DNA of 64,000 bases from Trichomonas tenax (taxonomy: Eukaryota > Parabasalia > Trichomonadida > Trichomonadidae). Each line of letters begins with the position of its first letter. The stretch's first letter is position 1. The DNA lies in contig JALKBU010000008.1 of the NCBI GenBank assembly GCA_023091735.1, forward strand, positions 1 through 64,000, read 5' to 3'. This document shows positions 19,913 to 29,965 of the stretch, piece after piece. The notes beneath the pieces are model-generated. The model worked only from the letters and a program-made list of their open reading frames with translations. It did no database searches and was not told the DNA's origin. The translations under genes and the position numbers were made by a program.

Positions 19913-20488
19913 TCATAGCATCAGTTGTTTGCATCCAACATTTTTGGAAAATATTTTGAAGCCTTCATATATATAAGTACTAATTTCATTTATTGAAACT
20001 TGATTAAATTCTGTATGTGTATGATTTATATTAGATTTATTATTTAATTCTGTTCTTAAATCTTTATTATTAATATTAATTTCTTGAGTATTAATCTTAC
20101 CAACTGTAATAGATGTTTGTTGTTCAGGTTCTTCAATTATTTCTAAATCATGATCATCAGGTATTTTAGTGAAACTAGTTAAGTTATCACTTATTGAACA
20201 AGGCCTTTGGTATACAAATGTAATGATCGAACTATTTCCATTCGAGCTCATAGAATCATGAGAAATGCTTTGCCTATTTGAAGCATTGGAACTTTCAAAA
20301 TTAGGAGAAGGAGTCATGTTTGAATTTTGTGTTTCTTCAGGAGTCATTCTTTGTTTGTCTGAAGCATCACCATGATCTGAATTTTGATCATTAGTAATAA
20401 ACTCATTGAAGATTGAAAAATCAGAAGCATCCGATAAACTCTGTTGTCCATTTAATGCATCATAATGATCCGAATTTTGATGCATCAA
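19913..20488 (-). CDS. low-complexity hypothetical protein (191 aa)
   Basis: The frame is uninterrupted but composition is odd: rich in Ser, Asn, Asp and Gln, with a near-repeat of NSDHYDALNGQQSLSDASD and NSDHGDASDKQR. There is no signal peptide, membrane segment or recognisable domain. The first ATG is the second codon (20485), because 20488 is a TTG. The initiator-like motif is not clear upstream. It could be a real disordered protein, the tail of a decayed surface gene, or chance. Confidence 0.35.
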   Translation of the reverse strand: MMHQNSDHYDALNGQQSLSDASDFSIFNEFITNDQNSDHGDASDKQRMTPEETQNSNMTPSPNFESSNASNRQSISHDSMSSNGNSSIITFVYQRPCSISDNLTSFTKIPDDHDLEIIEEPEQQTSITVGKINTQEININNKDLRTELNNKSNINHTHTEFNQVSINEISTYIYEGFKIFSKNVGCKQLML

Positions 20489-20915
20489 TCTTCAAAGATA
20501 AACTCTGGTTTAACGACAGATAAATAAAATAGCCTCCATTAGTACTTAATTGATGTTTTATTTTGGATGTTCGAAAATGGTAACTCGTGTCTATAATTTA
20601 AAGTTTTAATGCGCCATTTCAACATTTATCAATCCATAGGGTCTTAAGCATATGAAATATACTTGAAAGCAACTACAAACATCATTTCCGATAAGGTTAA
20701 ATATTGCAAAGAAAATTGCGCCATCAAAAAATACCATTGAGGCAATAAAATAAATTAATCAATAGGTAGTTTTACACTATAATTTATTTTTTACAAACAA
20801 AATATAACAATATAGTAATGACGTGCTTTCTGAATTATAAATTTTGGATAGATATGAATTCAACTTTTTGATCGCTGGATCGTCCTTCAATTAATGGCTC
20901 ATTTGCTTTTTCTTT
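20489..20915. other. spacer (20489-20915), nothing recognised
   Basis: This stretch lies downstream of the surface-protein pseudogene on the minus strand and upstream of the low-complexity ORF. I see no RNA gene, repeat or motif I can support. Confidence 0.4.
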
Positions 20916-23022
20916 CTAATTCTCAACATTACTTCTTGCAAAGCAAGTTACAATCGTTATCATTAAGATAATAGCAGCAAAGCTGCAAACTCCAATGGTT
21001 AAGTAAATGTTTAATTTACTGACTTTATTTGGAGTTGAATTTGTTGGATTCTGGTACTCAGTGAATGGAATAGTTGTTGGTGGAGTTGTTGGTAATGTAA
21101 TCCATGGTATATTAGGATCTGGTGGAACAGAAGTTGTTGTTGAATAAATTAATCGAGGTTGGTAATTTAGTATTCTAAAAATATTGCCCATTCCTCTTGG
21201 ACCGGTAATATTTCGAACACCAATATATGTATCAGCATTGAAATTCGTATGATCAATATCAATTCTTAGGATGAATGAATTCCCAAAATAAGAATATGTT
21301 GTGCAAATATCATCAAATTCTTCGTTCATATTATTGTTTTCATAAAATAGGAGTTTGTGATTGGCACTTGAAAAGCTTGATTTGTAAAGCTCAAAATACA
21401 TTTTGCATCTGTATTGGAACAAGATACAATATGAATTAGAATATGACATATCATAGTCTGTTAAAACGTAAGATCTATCATTATCTCCATCAATAACAGC
21501 ATCAGCGTAATTGCAAGATTTTTTGATCATAAATATTGAGAAATTTAAGTCCAATGGAAGTACTGCAGTTATCCATAGAGACGTTTGGTTGAGATATATT
21601 GGCGAAAGTTGCGCTAAGCCATTTTTGAAATTATCAGAATCGGAGAATAAAACGATGGAATCAAACAATGGTGAACTTTCAAGAACAAATATTGCTTTTG
21701 TTGGGTTAAAAGAATCGACAACGATGTGATAAAACCCATTTGCATTAAAAATCAAAACTGTTGGAGCTTTTCTTGTTGTTGAATACTTTAATTTTGATTC
21801 ATAGCCATCAACACTGAAAATTCCTCCTCGTGCTCTTATGCGGCTAATAATACTTCGAATTCCAATGTATGTGTAATCTTCTACGTAAGAATTATCTATT
21901 TCAATTTTTGATATTTTCAGAGTTAAGGACTTCTTTAGGTGCGTTTTTCATATTGAGGTCATAATAATAGAGTTTCTGTCTTGGATTTGTTAAATTTGAA
22001 CGATATAAATTCATATCAACGGGAGTTTCATATTGGAATAAAATGCAATAAGTTTTTGATCGATTAAGGTCCTCTTGTGAAAGTACATAAGCTCGATCAA
22101 AGGGTCCATCAACAACTGCATCAACCTAATCACATGATTTTGAAATCAAACTTATAGAAAAATGCAATTTTTCATCTTGTGAAGCAGAAATTGTTAATGA
22201 AGTAGGATTTTTGTAAACTGTTGACAATTCACTGGAATCAATCATGCAATTTTCAGCGTTCGAGAAAAAAATAATTATATCATAGTCTTCATATGAAGGC
22301 AGCGCAAAATTTAACGTACGAGAGTCATTAATTTCGATTAAAACTGCAAAACTTTCAGTATATTGAAAAGTTGTGTCAAGATTATGCCTAGTAATGGAAT
22401 TTTTATGCTTTGCTTTTATGACTTCGAAGTGATTAATCACTAGATTGTGTGTATTACTACTGAAAGAATCATATTCAAGAATAATTACGTGTCCTTCAGT
22501 AATTGTTTGATTCTTGATTTGCTTATAACCAAGCCTCATATCATAATTATTATAAAACCTTATATTTGAGACTTCTGGAGCTGAATAAACGTGAAAAGAA
22601 ACATTTTCTTTCGAATGATAAATCTGACAATATGTTTGATTATGATTTAAGCGATAATTTGATAAATCACTTATTTCTATATCCGAACCATCAATGTTTG
22701 CATTCATAAAGTTGCAATTTGATGAAATAATTGTCAATGAAAAATGCAATGTTTGGGGTTTCGAGGTAGATATGACAAATGAACGTGGATTTATGTAAAT
22801 AGGAGATAGAGCTAATGATCAATTGTAGTAATATTGAGAATCTGAGAATATTAAAATAACATTTTCAGATTTTGATGCGAAATTAATGAAAATTTCTTCG
22901 GAATGATGCGAGTCGACGAATAGTGAGTAAGAACCTGCAGCAGAAAGTGTCAAACAAGAAGAAATGTGAATGAAACTGAAAAACATTTTGATCTGAAAAA
23001 ATTTTAACACAACGGTTTTCAT
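20916..23022 (-). pseudogene. broken three-module surface membrane protein
   Basis: Three diverged modules of about 200-250 residues are encoded in tandem. The probable start is ATG at 23020-23022 (MKTVVLKFF, a signal-like N-terminus). In-frame TGA near 22830 falls in FSDSQYYYN*SLALSP, where module 3 has FSDSDNFKNGLAQLSP, so GGA to TGA. In-frame TAG near 22125 falls in SKSCD*VDAVVDG, where module 3 has KKSCNYADAVIDG, so a Tyr codon is lost. A frameshift lies near 21940. The last piece (20916-21755) ends with a Thr/Pro stalk, a membrane helix (LNIYLTIGVCSFAAIILM) and a short tail. The layout is a type I surface protein. I cannot name the family. Confidence 0.7.
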
Positions 23023-23064
23023 TCTTAATTCTTTTTGTGTCAGATATTGATTAGTTATAATCAA

Positions 23065-23725
23065 ATGATTGATATCGATAGAATGATTCCTGTATATTAT
23101 TGCATATAAAAATTAGCCCTATATTCCTTGTATATATCTCAAAAAAGTTCACTTTTTATTAGAATAAAATATTGAAGATTTTTTCCCATCAAAACTTACA
23201 AGGAATTGATTATTTAGATATAATTACTAATATAGATTGAAGCACCTATTATAAATCATTCTAAATTGATAAATACGCATTTTTCATTCCTACTCTGTAA
23301 TAAAAAAATAAATAAAAATAAAAACAATGTCAAGTCTGGGTAATTAGTTTTGAACACATATATGTTATATGTGGACAGCTACATGTGAATTCAAACAAAG
23401 TTACATATTTTGTAGTAAGAATGATATGAAAACGAATGCTTTTTTAAGGCTATTACACGGCATGCAAATAACAAAATCAAATTATAGCATGAGTATATTA
23501 TTGATGAATCTAAAGAGGCAATGAAATATTTCCCTCTCAAATGTAACGTTGGAAGTTCAAATTAACGATTTTCCTTCACAGCTGAAGCATTAGCTCATGA
23601 CGATGGCAAATTATATGTTTAATCGAAAATGAGGACCATTGACCTAACATAATATATTTATTTCATTTTCGCTTGATCGATTTTCTGTCTTTCTAAAATT
23701 TTCACAATTTGGTTGGGCAATTTAT
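23065..23725. other. spacer (23065-23725), nothing recognised
   Basis: About 660 bp of AT-rich spacer between the divergently arranged surface pseudogene and the ankyrin gene. No RNA gene or repeat could be supported. Confidence 0.4.
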
Positions 23726-23735
23726 AAAAGTGACA
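23726..23735 (+). promoter_or_regulatory. initiator-like motif AAAAGTGACA before the ankyrin gene
   Basis: AAAAGTGACA ends 13 nt before the ATG at 23749 and is identical to the copies at 19066 and 56058. The downstream leader is A/T only (AAAATTATAAAGT). Its role as initiator is inferred from position and recurrence. Confidence 0.5.
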
Positions 23736-23748
23736 AAAATTATAAAGT

Positions 23749-24852
23749 ATGAAGAACAATTTTATCAATGAAATAGATAACGAAAATCCTTTAGCGTGGT
23801 ACATTGAGATGCAAAGTGAACTCAAAAACATAAATCAATGCGATTTGCAAGAATTATCAATTAAATACGAAAATTTGACCGATGAAAATCAAAAGAATTC
23901 ATTTTTATCGACAATATTCTTATACTTTACATATTTTCATAGAAATCAGGAAGCTTACGCCGAGTTATTAAGCAATATTACTTGGATCGATTATATCAGA
24001 TATACAAAAAGAATTCCACCACAATTACTATATTACCTATATTCAAAAGATAAAGTCAAAATAAATTATATTAAAAGAGAAGCAGAATACAATGATTTAA
24101 TTAAATTTGTATTTTCAAGTGTACTTAAAACTCCACGAACACACTGGTTTTATACAGAAAAAGAGATATTATCCGATGAAGATTTTGATGATATTATACA
24201 ATATGGTTACAAAAAAGATTCAATTGAATATCTTTTGAAGTATGATAAAGTCGATTCATTGATTGAATTATCATATAGCACATCATTCAATATTAATACT
24301 AAGTGCAAACTTAATTCATTTGATGATGTTTTCACAGGTGATCCTAATTTTACAATGATAAAGTTTGCGGCAGCTTTTGGATCACTTGAATGCTTCAAAT
24401 ATTTGCTTTTGAACAATGCATCATATGATGAATCGATAGCGAAGTATGCTGTCATAGGAGGAAACTTAGAAATCATTAGAATTTGTGATCAAAACAAAAT
24501 TAATATGCGAGAATGTCATTCTATCGCGATTCAGTATCATCAGAATGAAGTTTTCGATTGGATTCAGCAGAATATTCATATTCAAGATTCTAACTTAATA
24601 TGTTATGCTGCAAAATCCAATAATATTCAAGCTTTAGTGTTTTATGTCCAAAATGGAGTTGATTTAAACACACATGATGAAAATGGATATTCGCCACTTC
24701 ATTATCTTGCGTACGATGATTCTTTAGCTGCATTTCAGTTTCTTGTTGAAAGCGGTGCTGACTTTAACAATGTTACAAACTTAGGTGACTCAGTTCGTAA
24801 TATTGCACAAATGAATCAAAGTTATAATATAATTTCTGTCTATTTCAAATAA
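23749..24852 (+). CDS. ankyrin-repeat protein (367 aa)
   Basis: The N-terminal 200 residues are helical and unlike any domain I know, though similar leaders are common in trichomonad ankyrin proteins. From about residue 200 degenerate ankyrin repeats begin: FAAAFGSLECFKYLLLNN, YAVIGGNLEIIRIC, YAAKSNNIQALVFYVQNG, then a canonical unit GYSPLHYLAYDD with FQFLVESGADFN (about 312-342). It has no signal peptide or membrane segment and should be a cytosolic protein-binding scaffold. The start is supported by AAAAGTGACA 13 nt upstream. Trichomonads carry hundreds of such genes, so no specific partner can be named. Confidence 0.85.
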   Translation: MKNNFINEIDNENPLAWYIEMQSELKNINQCDLQELSIKYENLTDENQKNSFLSTIFLYFTYFHRNQEAYAELLSNITWIDYIRYTKRIPPQLLYYLYSKDKVKINYIKREAEYNDLIKFVFSSVLKTPRTHWFYTEKEILSDEDFDDIIQYGYKKDSIEYLLKYDKVDSLIELSYSTSFNINTKCKLNSFDDVFTGDPNFTMIKFAAAFGSLECFKYLLLNNASYDESIAKYAVIGGNLEIIRICDQNKINMRECHSIAIQYHQNEVFDWIQQNIHIQDSNLICYAAKSNNIQALVFYVQNGVDLNTHDENGYSPLHYLAYDDSLAAFQFLVESGADFNNVTNLGDSVRNIAQMNQSYNIISVYFK

Positions 24853-25063
24853 TATAAATTATATTATAACTTTGATTCTCGTACCCCATTTTTGGATAAT
24901 TAAAAAGTTAAATTCACTTTTTGGATAATATACACAAGGTTCATCTATGCAATTCTATTGAATAATAAACCAAGTAATCTGAGTTGGAAATGGGGTTGTC
25001 AACCATAATCTGACTGTAGAATGCCAAATAAAGTTAAGAAAAATTGAAAGATTTACAAGTTAA

Positions 25064-25961
25064 ATGACTTCCAAAACAAGTTCATACATTAATGCTGCGG
25101 CAAAGCATGAAATCGTTGATATGTTTGATAATCCGGCGAACATTGTAGCGTTTATTCTTGGCTTAATCCTGGTTTTGCCATTTATTTATTTAATAGTCTT
25201 ATCGAAGCGTTACTTAGAGGGAAAGAAAGTAATTTCAATGCCAGGCATATTTATATGTTTAGCACTTGCATTTAATTGCATAAATTTTATCTTTTATTTT
25301 TTCACATTTTCCGACAGTTTTCACCTGAATGACTCAAATACATTACAGAAACTATACAAGTTACCAACAGAACTTGGAATCATGGCCCGCGTGATATTTT
25401 TAAAAGCATATTGTTCAATTTTAAGATCTTAGAAATACCTGGTGTTGGAATTATAAATATTGTTGCAAATTGCTTTATACACTTCTTTATGATTGTTTTA
25501 TGCGTTAGAATAGTTATCATTTACTCCAATCTGCCTGAAAGTGTTAATCAAAAGATAATAGGCTCGAAATGCTTTTAATATCAAATGATTTTATATTTCG
25601 TGATCATAATTAACTGTTTTTGTTTCTTAATATTGGCTCTTGGCTTTGTATTGTCTAACATGATATCAATGTTTCCAACAAAGCTTCAAAAGGCGATGAG
25701 AGCAGCAATTTTATTTATCTATTGACACTATTTATAACGAATATATCACGAGAAATCAAAGATTGCATTTTCTTTAAGGCTTTTGTAAAGAGGAAACAAA
25801 GCTATCAATACATTTATAATATAGTTCTTTTGCTATACAAATTTATTGATTTCCATATTCTTTTATTATTGGTTTGGTGCATTTCAATGCAGAATTTTGA
25901 GACTGGAAAAGCTGAAGAATCAAAAGAAATGGAATCTGAAATTTCATTGTTCGAAATTTGA
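25064..25961 (+). pseudogene. decayed multi-spanning membrane protein
   Basis: The first 122 codons contain two strong membrane helices (IVAFILGLILVLPFIYLIVL and IFICLALAFNCINFIFYF). After a stop at 25431 an overlapping frame continues plausibly with EIPGVGIINIVANCF and HFFMIVLCVRIVIIY, then TAA after GSKCF, then MILYFVIIINCFCFLILA, then TGA after AILFIY. The last third is split between two frames (HILLLLVWCISMQ and FFYYWFGAFQ). At least six membrane helices can be counted. The signs are two nonsense codons and at least two frameshifts. A seven-helix receptor-like protein is possible but not shown. Confidence 0.55.
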
Positions 25962-26006
25962 TTTTGTTATTATTAAAAGTACTTTTTTAAATACAAACAA
26001 TTTATT

Positions 26007-28817
26007 CTATAAATCAAGCGACATATTCTTGACTTTAAGAAGACCTTGTGATCTGGAATCAAGTCTTCCTCTTTGAGATTTTAAGTTTTGATTCGAACTT
26101 TTAGTTACAAGAACTTTAGAATTTCTTGCTGTGCTTATTTTTCTTGGAGAGTTTTTAACTGATGAAAATGGAATATGAAGTTTCATTGGTGGTATATCTC
26201 TAACAGTTATATTATTAGATTTAATAAATTCATTAATACGACTTTGGAATTCATTATTATCTTTGACTAAATCTTTAATTTGTTTTATAGATGATTCAAC
26301 TGTATTCCTAATCACTTCTGTTTCTATTTTTATCTCTAAATTTGAAAATGGATATTGATTCTTTTGATCAATTTTGCAATCTGATCGATGTTTGCTTATT
26401 TGCAACTGAACGACGTTATTTGTACTATGTATTTCATCAATGATCTTTTTAGTATCATTTGCTAATTTTTCTTTTTGTGTTTGAATCTTCATTAATGACT
26501 TTTGTAAGCTCGCTTCTTCAATTGCAGTCTGTTGAAGTTTTTGCTTCAACTTTTCTCTCATTATGTTTCTTTGATTAAGTTCTTGGACTTTATTTTTGAC
26601 ACCTTCGTTTAATCTTTTTACTGTTTCTCTAAGCAATTTTTCTTCCTTTTCTTCTTCGGTTGAATCCTTTTTGAAAACAATATTTAAATTATTGAGTTTT
26701 GTAGTTGCTCTTTGTAAAGTATTTGATTCCGTTAATGCAGCTTTAATTTTGTTTTCCAGTTCTTCTTGTTTCTTGAGAAGAATATCTTTTTCTTTTGTAT
26801 ATTCTTTGATCAAATCCATTGATTGCATTTCTTTGTTATCAACTTTTGCAATTGGTTGAGATGCTTCATCAAATTTTATCTTTTGAAGTTCTAAATTATG
26901 TTGTTGTTCATTTAATTTCATCACAATTTGATGTTTCTTATTTTCTTCATCATTCAATTCAGATATGATATCTAAATCTCGATCATCGAGTTCTTTGATC
27001 CTCATTTTTGCAGCTTCAAGTAATTTGCGATATTTATCTTCTTCATTTGCAATTTTTTCTTCTGACTCTGAAATAGGATTGGCATATTTAGCAACTTTAA
27101 GACGTAATAAGTTAACTTGAATGATTTTATCTCTATATTCTTTCAATAAATCAAAATTCCTTTTGTTATATGATTCTATTTCGATTTCCAGAGAGCATTT
27201 TTGATTATTAAGATATTTGATTTCTTTCTCATATTTCTCTTTACCATCTTTACGTTTTTCTAATTCAACATTTATTGCGCTAACTTTTTGTTTTGCTAAA
27301 GATAGTTTTTCTTTTGCATAGTGTGAGTTTGCTCTTAAATCCGCGATTTCTTTCTGTAATTTATCAAGCTGGCTTGGCTCTTTTGGCGTATTTTTGATCT
27401 CTTCTAATTTTGCTTCAATTTTTTGCTTTGTTTTATCAATTTTATTCATTATTTCGTGCTGTGTAATAATTTCAGAATCAAGTTCCATCATTTTGCGTGT
27501 CAATGTTTTAGTAACATCGTTTTGCTTCTTTCTTGTTGCTTTGACTTCCAATATTTGATTTTGTATTATTTGCTTCTCATTTGATAGTTTTTGAGATTGA
27601 TTCCTACAATAAGTAATCAACTTTTCTTTCTTTTCTAATTCCTCTTTCGTTATTTCTAGTTCAGATTCAAATCTTGTTTTCATTTCATTATAATATAATG
27701 TTAAATCTGTTCTTGATTCATACACAGCATTAACTTCTTCAAGGCGACTTGAATAATATTCTTTCTTTTCGTTTTCCGTTTGAATATCATTTTCAATTTT
27801 TTGGATTTGATCTCTATAATAATTTTCGTCTTTATCTAGTTTAATTATGTTATTTCGAAGAGTTTCAACTTCTTCAAATGTTTGATCGAGTAAAGTTTCC
27901 TCTTTGCTCAATAAATAGCTTGAATTATTTATTTTGTTTTGTAGTTCTTTCATTTGATTCTCTATTTCCTGATTTTGTTTTATCGAAGCTTCGAGATTAT
28001 TCTTAAGCGGAACTTTTTTATTTATCAATTCCTGATATTTTTCCTGCTTTTGTTGCAATTCATTTTTATTCTGTTCAATTTCTTTATTGATATTCATCAG
28101 ACGTGCTATTGGTGTGTTTATTATAGACAATAATCGTTGATTTTCATCATATATTTTTTGATATTGATTTGAAAATGTATTTAATTCCGTTTGAAGTGTT
28201 TTTGTTGTAGAAATTTCATCATCCAAACGCTTCTTCATCAAATTTATAAGATTGTATTGCTTTTCTATTTGCTCGATTAGATTTTTTGCAACTTTTGAAT
28301 CTTCATTTTGATTTTTTTGAAGAAAAATCATTAATTCTTCATTTTCTGCTATAATCTGCTGATATTTTGCTAAAGACTTCAAACTTTCAGTAGGTTTTTG
28401 TTGAAAAAAATGAATTCGATTTTCCGCAATATGAATTTTTGCAAGTATTTCATTGGTTTTCCATTGAATTGACTTCTCTTTTTCATGTATTTGCTCAATA
28501 TCAGATTTAATTCTACCTTTTTCGCATTTAATCAGTGTTATTTGATGTTTCTCGTTATTTACTTTGCTTTCTATATCATTTGCTTCTAATCTTTTACTTT
28601 CCATAGCACTTTGTGTAATTTCTTGTTGGTTTTTTATTTCAACAATGCGTTTATTTAAATCTTCGATTTCGATTTTCAATTTTTTAACGAGTTTATGATC
28701 ATTTTGGAGCTCTTGGTTCAGTTTTTTGTTCTCCTTATTTGCAAAACTCGGCAATTCACCGTATAATCTTACAATTTCATCATCATAACTCATTCTTTCA
28801 TCAAAAATTTTAAACAT
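26007..28817 (-). CDS. long coiled-coil protein (936 aa)
   Basis: Nearly the whole protein is alpha-helical coiled coil, rich in Glu, Lys, Gln, Asn and Leu, with heptads from about residue 20 to 850. The C-terminal 80 residues are basic and Ser-rich (FSSVKNSPRKISTARNSK, SQRGRLDSRSQGLLK). The upstream ATG at 28859 would add 14 residues. I prefer 28817 (MFKIFDERMSYDDE) because TACGTGACA ends two bases before it; starting at 28859 would place that motif inside the gene. No motor or other catalytic domain is seen. A structural role in cytoskeleton or centrosome-like bodies is likely but unproven. Plus-strand frames over it are shadows. Confidence 0.85.
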   Translation of the reverse strand: MFKIFDERMSYDDEIVRLYGELPSFANKENKKLNQELQNDHKLVKKLKIEIEDLNKRIVEIKNQQEITQSAMESKRLEANDIESKVNNEKHQITLIKCEKGRIKSDIEQIHEKEKSIQWKTNEILAKIHIAENRIHFFQQKPTESLKSLAKYQQIIAENEELMIFLQKNQNEDSKVAKNLIEQIEKQYNLINLMKKRLDDEISTTKTLQTELNTFSNQYQKIYDENQRLLSIINTPIARLMNINKEIEQNKNELQQKQEKYQELINKKVPLKNNLEASIKQNQEIENQMKELQNKINNSSYLLSKEETLLDQTFEEVETLRNNIIKLDKDENYYRDQIQKIENDIQTENEKKEYYSSRLEEVNAVYESRTDLTLYYNEMKTRFESELEITKEELEKKEKLITYCRNQSQKLSNEKQIIQNQILEVKATRKKQNDVTKTLTRKMMELDSEIITQHEIMNKIDKTKQKIEAKLEEIKNTPKEPSQLDKLQKEIADLRANSHYAKEKLSLAKQKVSAINVELEKRKDGKEKYEKEIKYLNNQKCSLEIEIESYNKRNFDLLKEYRDKIIQVNLLRLKVAKYANPISESEEKIANEEDKYRKLLEAAKMRIKELDDRDLDIISELNDEENKKHQIVMKLNEQQHNLELQKIKFDEASQPIAKVDNKEMQSMDLIKEYTKEKDILLKKQEELENKIKAALTESNTLQRATTKLNNLNIVFKKDSTEEEKEEKLLRETVKRLNEGVKNKVQELNQRNIMREKLKQKLQQTAIEEASLQKSLMKIQTQKEKLANDTKKIIDEIHSTNNVVQLQISKHRSDCKIDQKNQYPFSNLEIKIETEVIRNTVESSIKQIKDLVKDNNEFQSRINEFIKSNNITVRDIPPMKLHIPFSSVKNSPRKISTARNSKVLVTKSSNQNLKSQRGRLDSRSQGLLKVKNMSLDL

Positions 28818-28819
28818 TT

Positions 28820-28828
28820 TGTCACGTA
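28820..28828 (-). promoter_or_regulatory. initiator-like motif TACGTGACA before the 936-aa coiled coil
   Basis: On the minus strand TACGTGACA ends two bases before the ATG at 28817. A weaker TTTTTGACAAAAA lies about 20 bp further upstream. The motif decides the start: the longer ORF beginning at 28859 would overrun it. Confidence 0.5.
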
Positions 28829-28859
28829 TAATGATTTTTGTCAAAAATAATAAATTCAT

Positions 28860-29965
28860 TATAAAGTATCATATATTGCAAAACACAAATAACCAATACT
28901 AAATTTATTATATACCACAGACATTAAATTGAATTAATTATGTTTGCATCAAAGTAAGGTAATTCATTTTTCGCCTTAAAAAATCGTGACGAATTGAGGG
29001 GATTTTGCCAAGGAATTGAGAACTTTTGCCTACCATCGTCAATTTGCCAGAATACGGATCCAATACCAGCATATGATAGTAAATATGTATGCAAAAAATT
29101 AAACCTCGTTGTGAATCAAAAATTTGTTGAAAATTTAAAAACTCAATATTCAGTCTTGATTTCAAGAAGATAGGCATAAAATAGCATAATAAATCCGTAT
29201 GCACAATAATAGTTTCTGATTTTTAATCAGAAAGCTGCCATTTTTCAAAAAAAGTGCCTTTTCATATGGTAACTACTTCTTTATGGATTCAAAAGGATAA
29301 AATTCTTCGCTCAGGTACCGTGTGGCGTTGAGCTATCCACTATTTTTATCATTCCGTTCGATATTTAATGGCAATCTTTTATTTTTCTTATTTTCAACAT
29401 CAAAATACAAAAGTTATGCTAGCCAAAACGCGAATACATGCATATGATTACATTAATCACAAAGACAATGCACCATGAGCTTTCAGGTCGAAATTTTGCA
29501 AGATATGAAAACACGAACACCAAATAATGCATCAACAAATACTTTAAATCACTATGCAAGGCTTCTGAGCCTTATGGGGCCCCTCTATGCCCTATCTAAA
29601 TTACAATAAATATTTTATTATTTCAATTCCTCAATAAATCACATCTTTTTTATTATTTTAATGTTTATTACAATAAAGCATAGCATATGTATGAGTTAAA
29701 ACTTCTAATAATGACTGATAAATTGCCATGTAAAGCATTCAAAAGACTGGTTACTTTTTAAGGTGAAAAATGAACTATGTTAAGTCTGTTGATATATCTC
29801 ATCATTGAAGTTTTTTATAACACAAATTTGTCAGCATAAATGTTTTGCAATATGTTTTTTCAAGCATACGCTAGAATTTACTTTGTTGATCATGATATTC
29901 AAGATGATTTTAATTTTTGCCACATAAAATATGATTTTTGTCATGTAATATTAATTTCATAAATA
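28860..29965. other. intergenic 1.1 kb, nothing recognised
   Basis: This is a divergent intergenic region between the 936-aa coiled coil (minus) and the HECT gene (plus). A short minus frame at 28938-29204 looks like chance. The segment 29300-29345 has slightly higher GC and a TAGCTCAA string on the minus strand like a tRNA D-arm, but no cloverleaf can be made. TTTTTGTCATGTAATATT precedes the HECT ATG. Confidence 0.4.

Noticed and set aside
28938..29204. 88-codon minus frame
   Set aside because: No motif upstream, no domain, spacer-like composition.
29300..29345. tRNA-like string on the minus strand
   Set aside because: A TAGCTCAA box occurs but no acceptor stem, anticodon arm or T-arm can be drawn.
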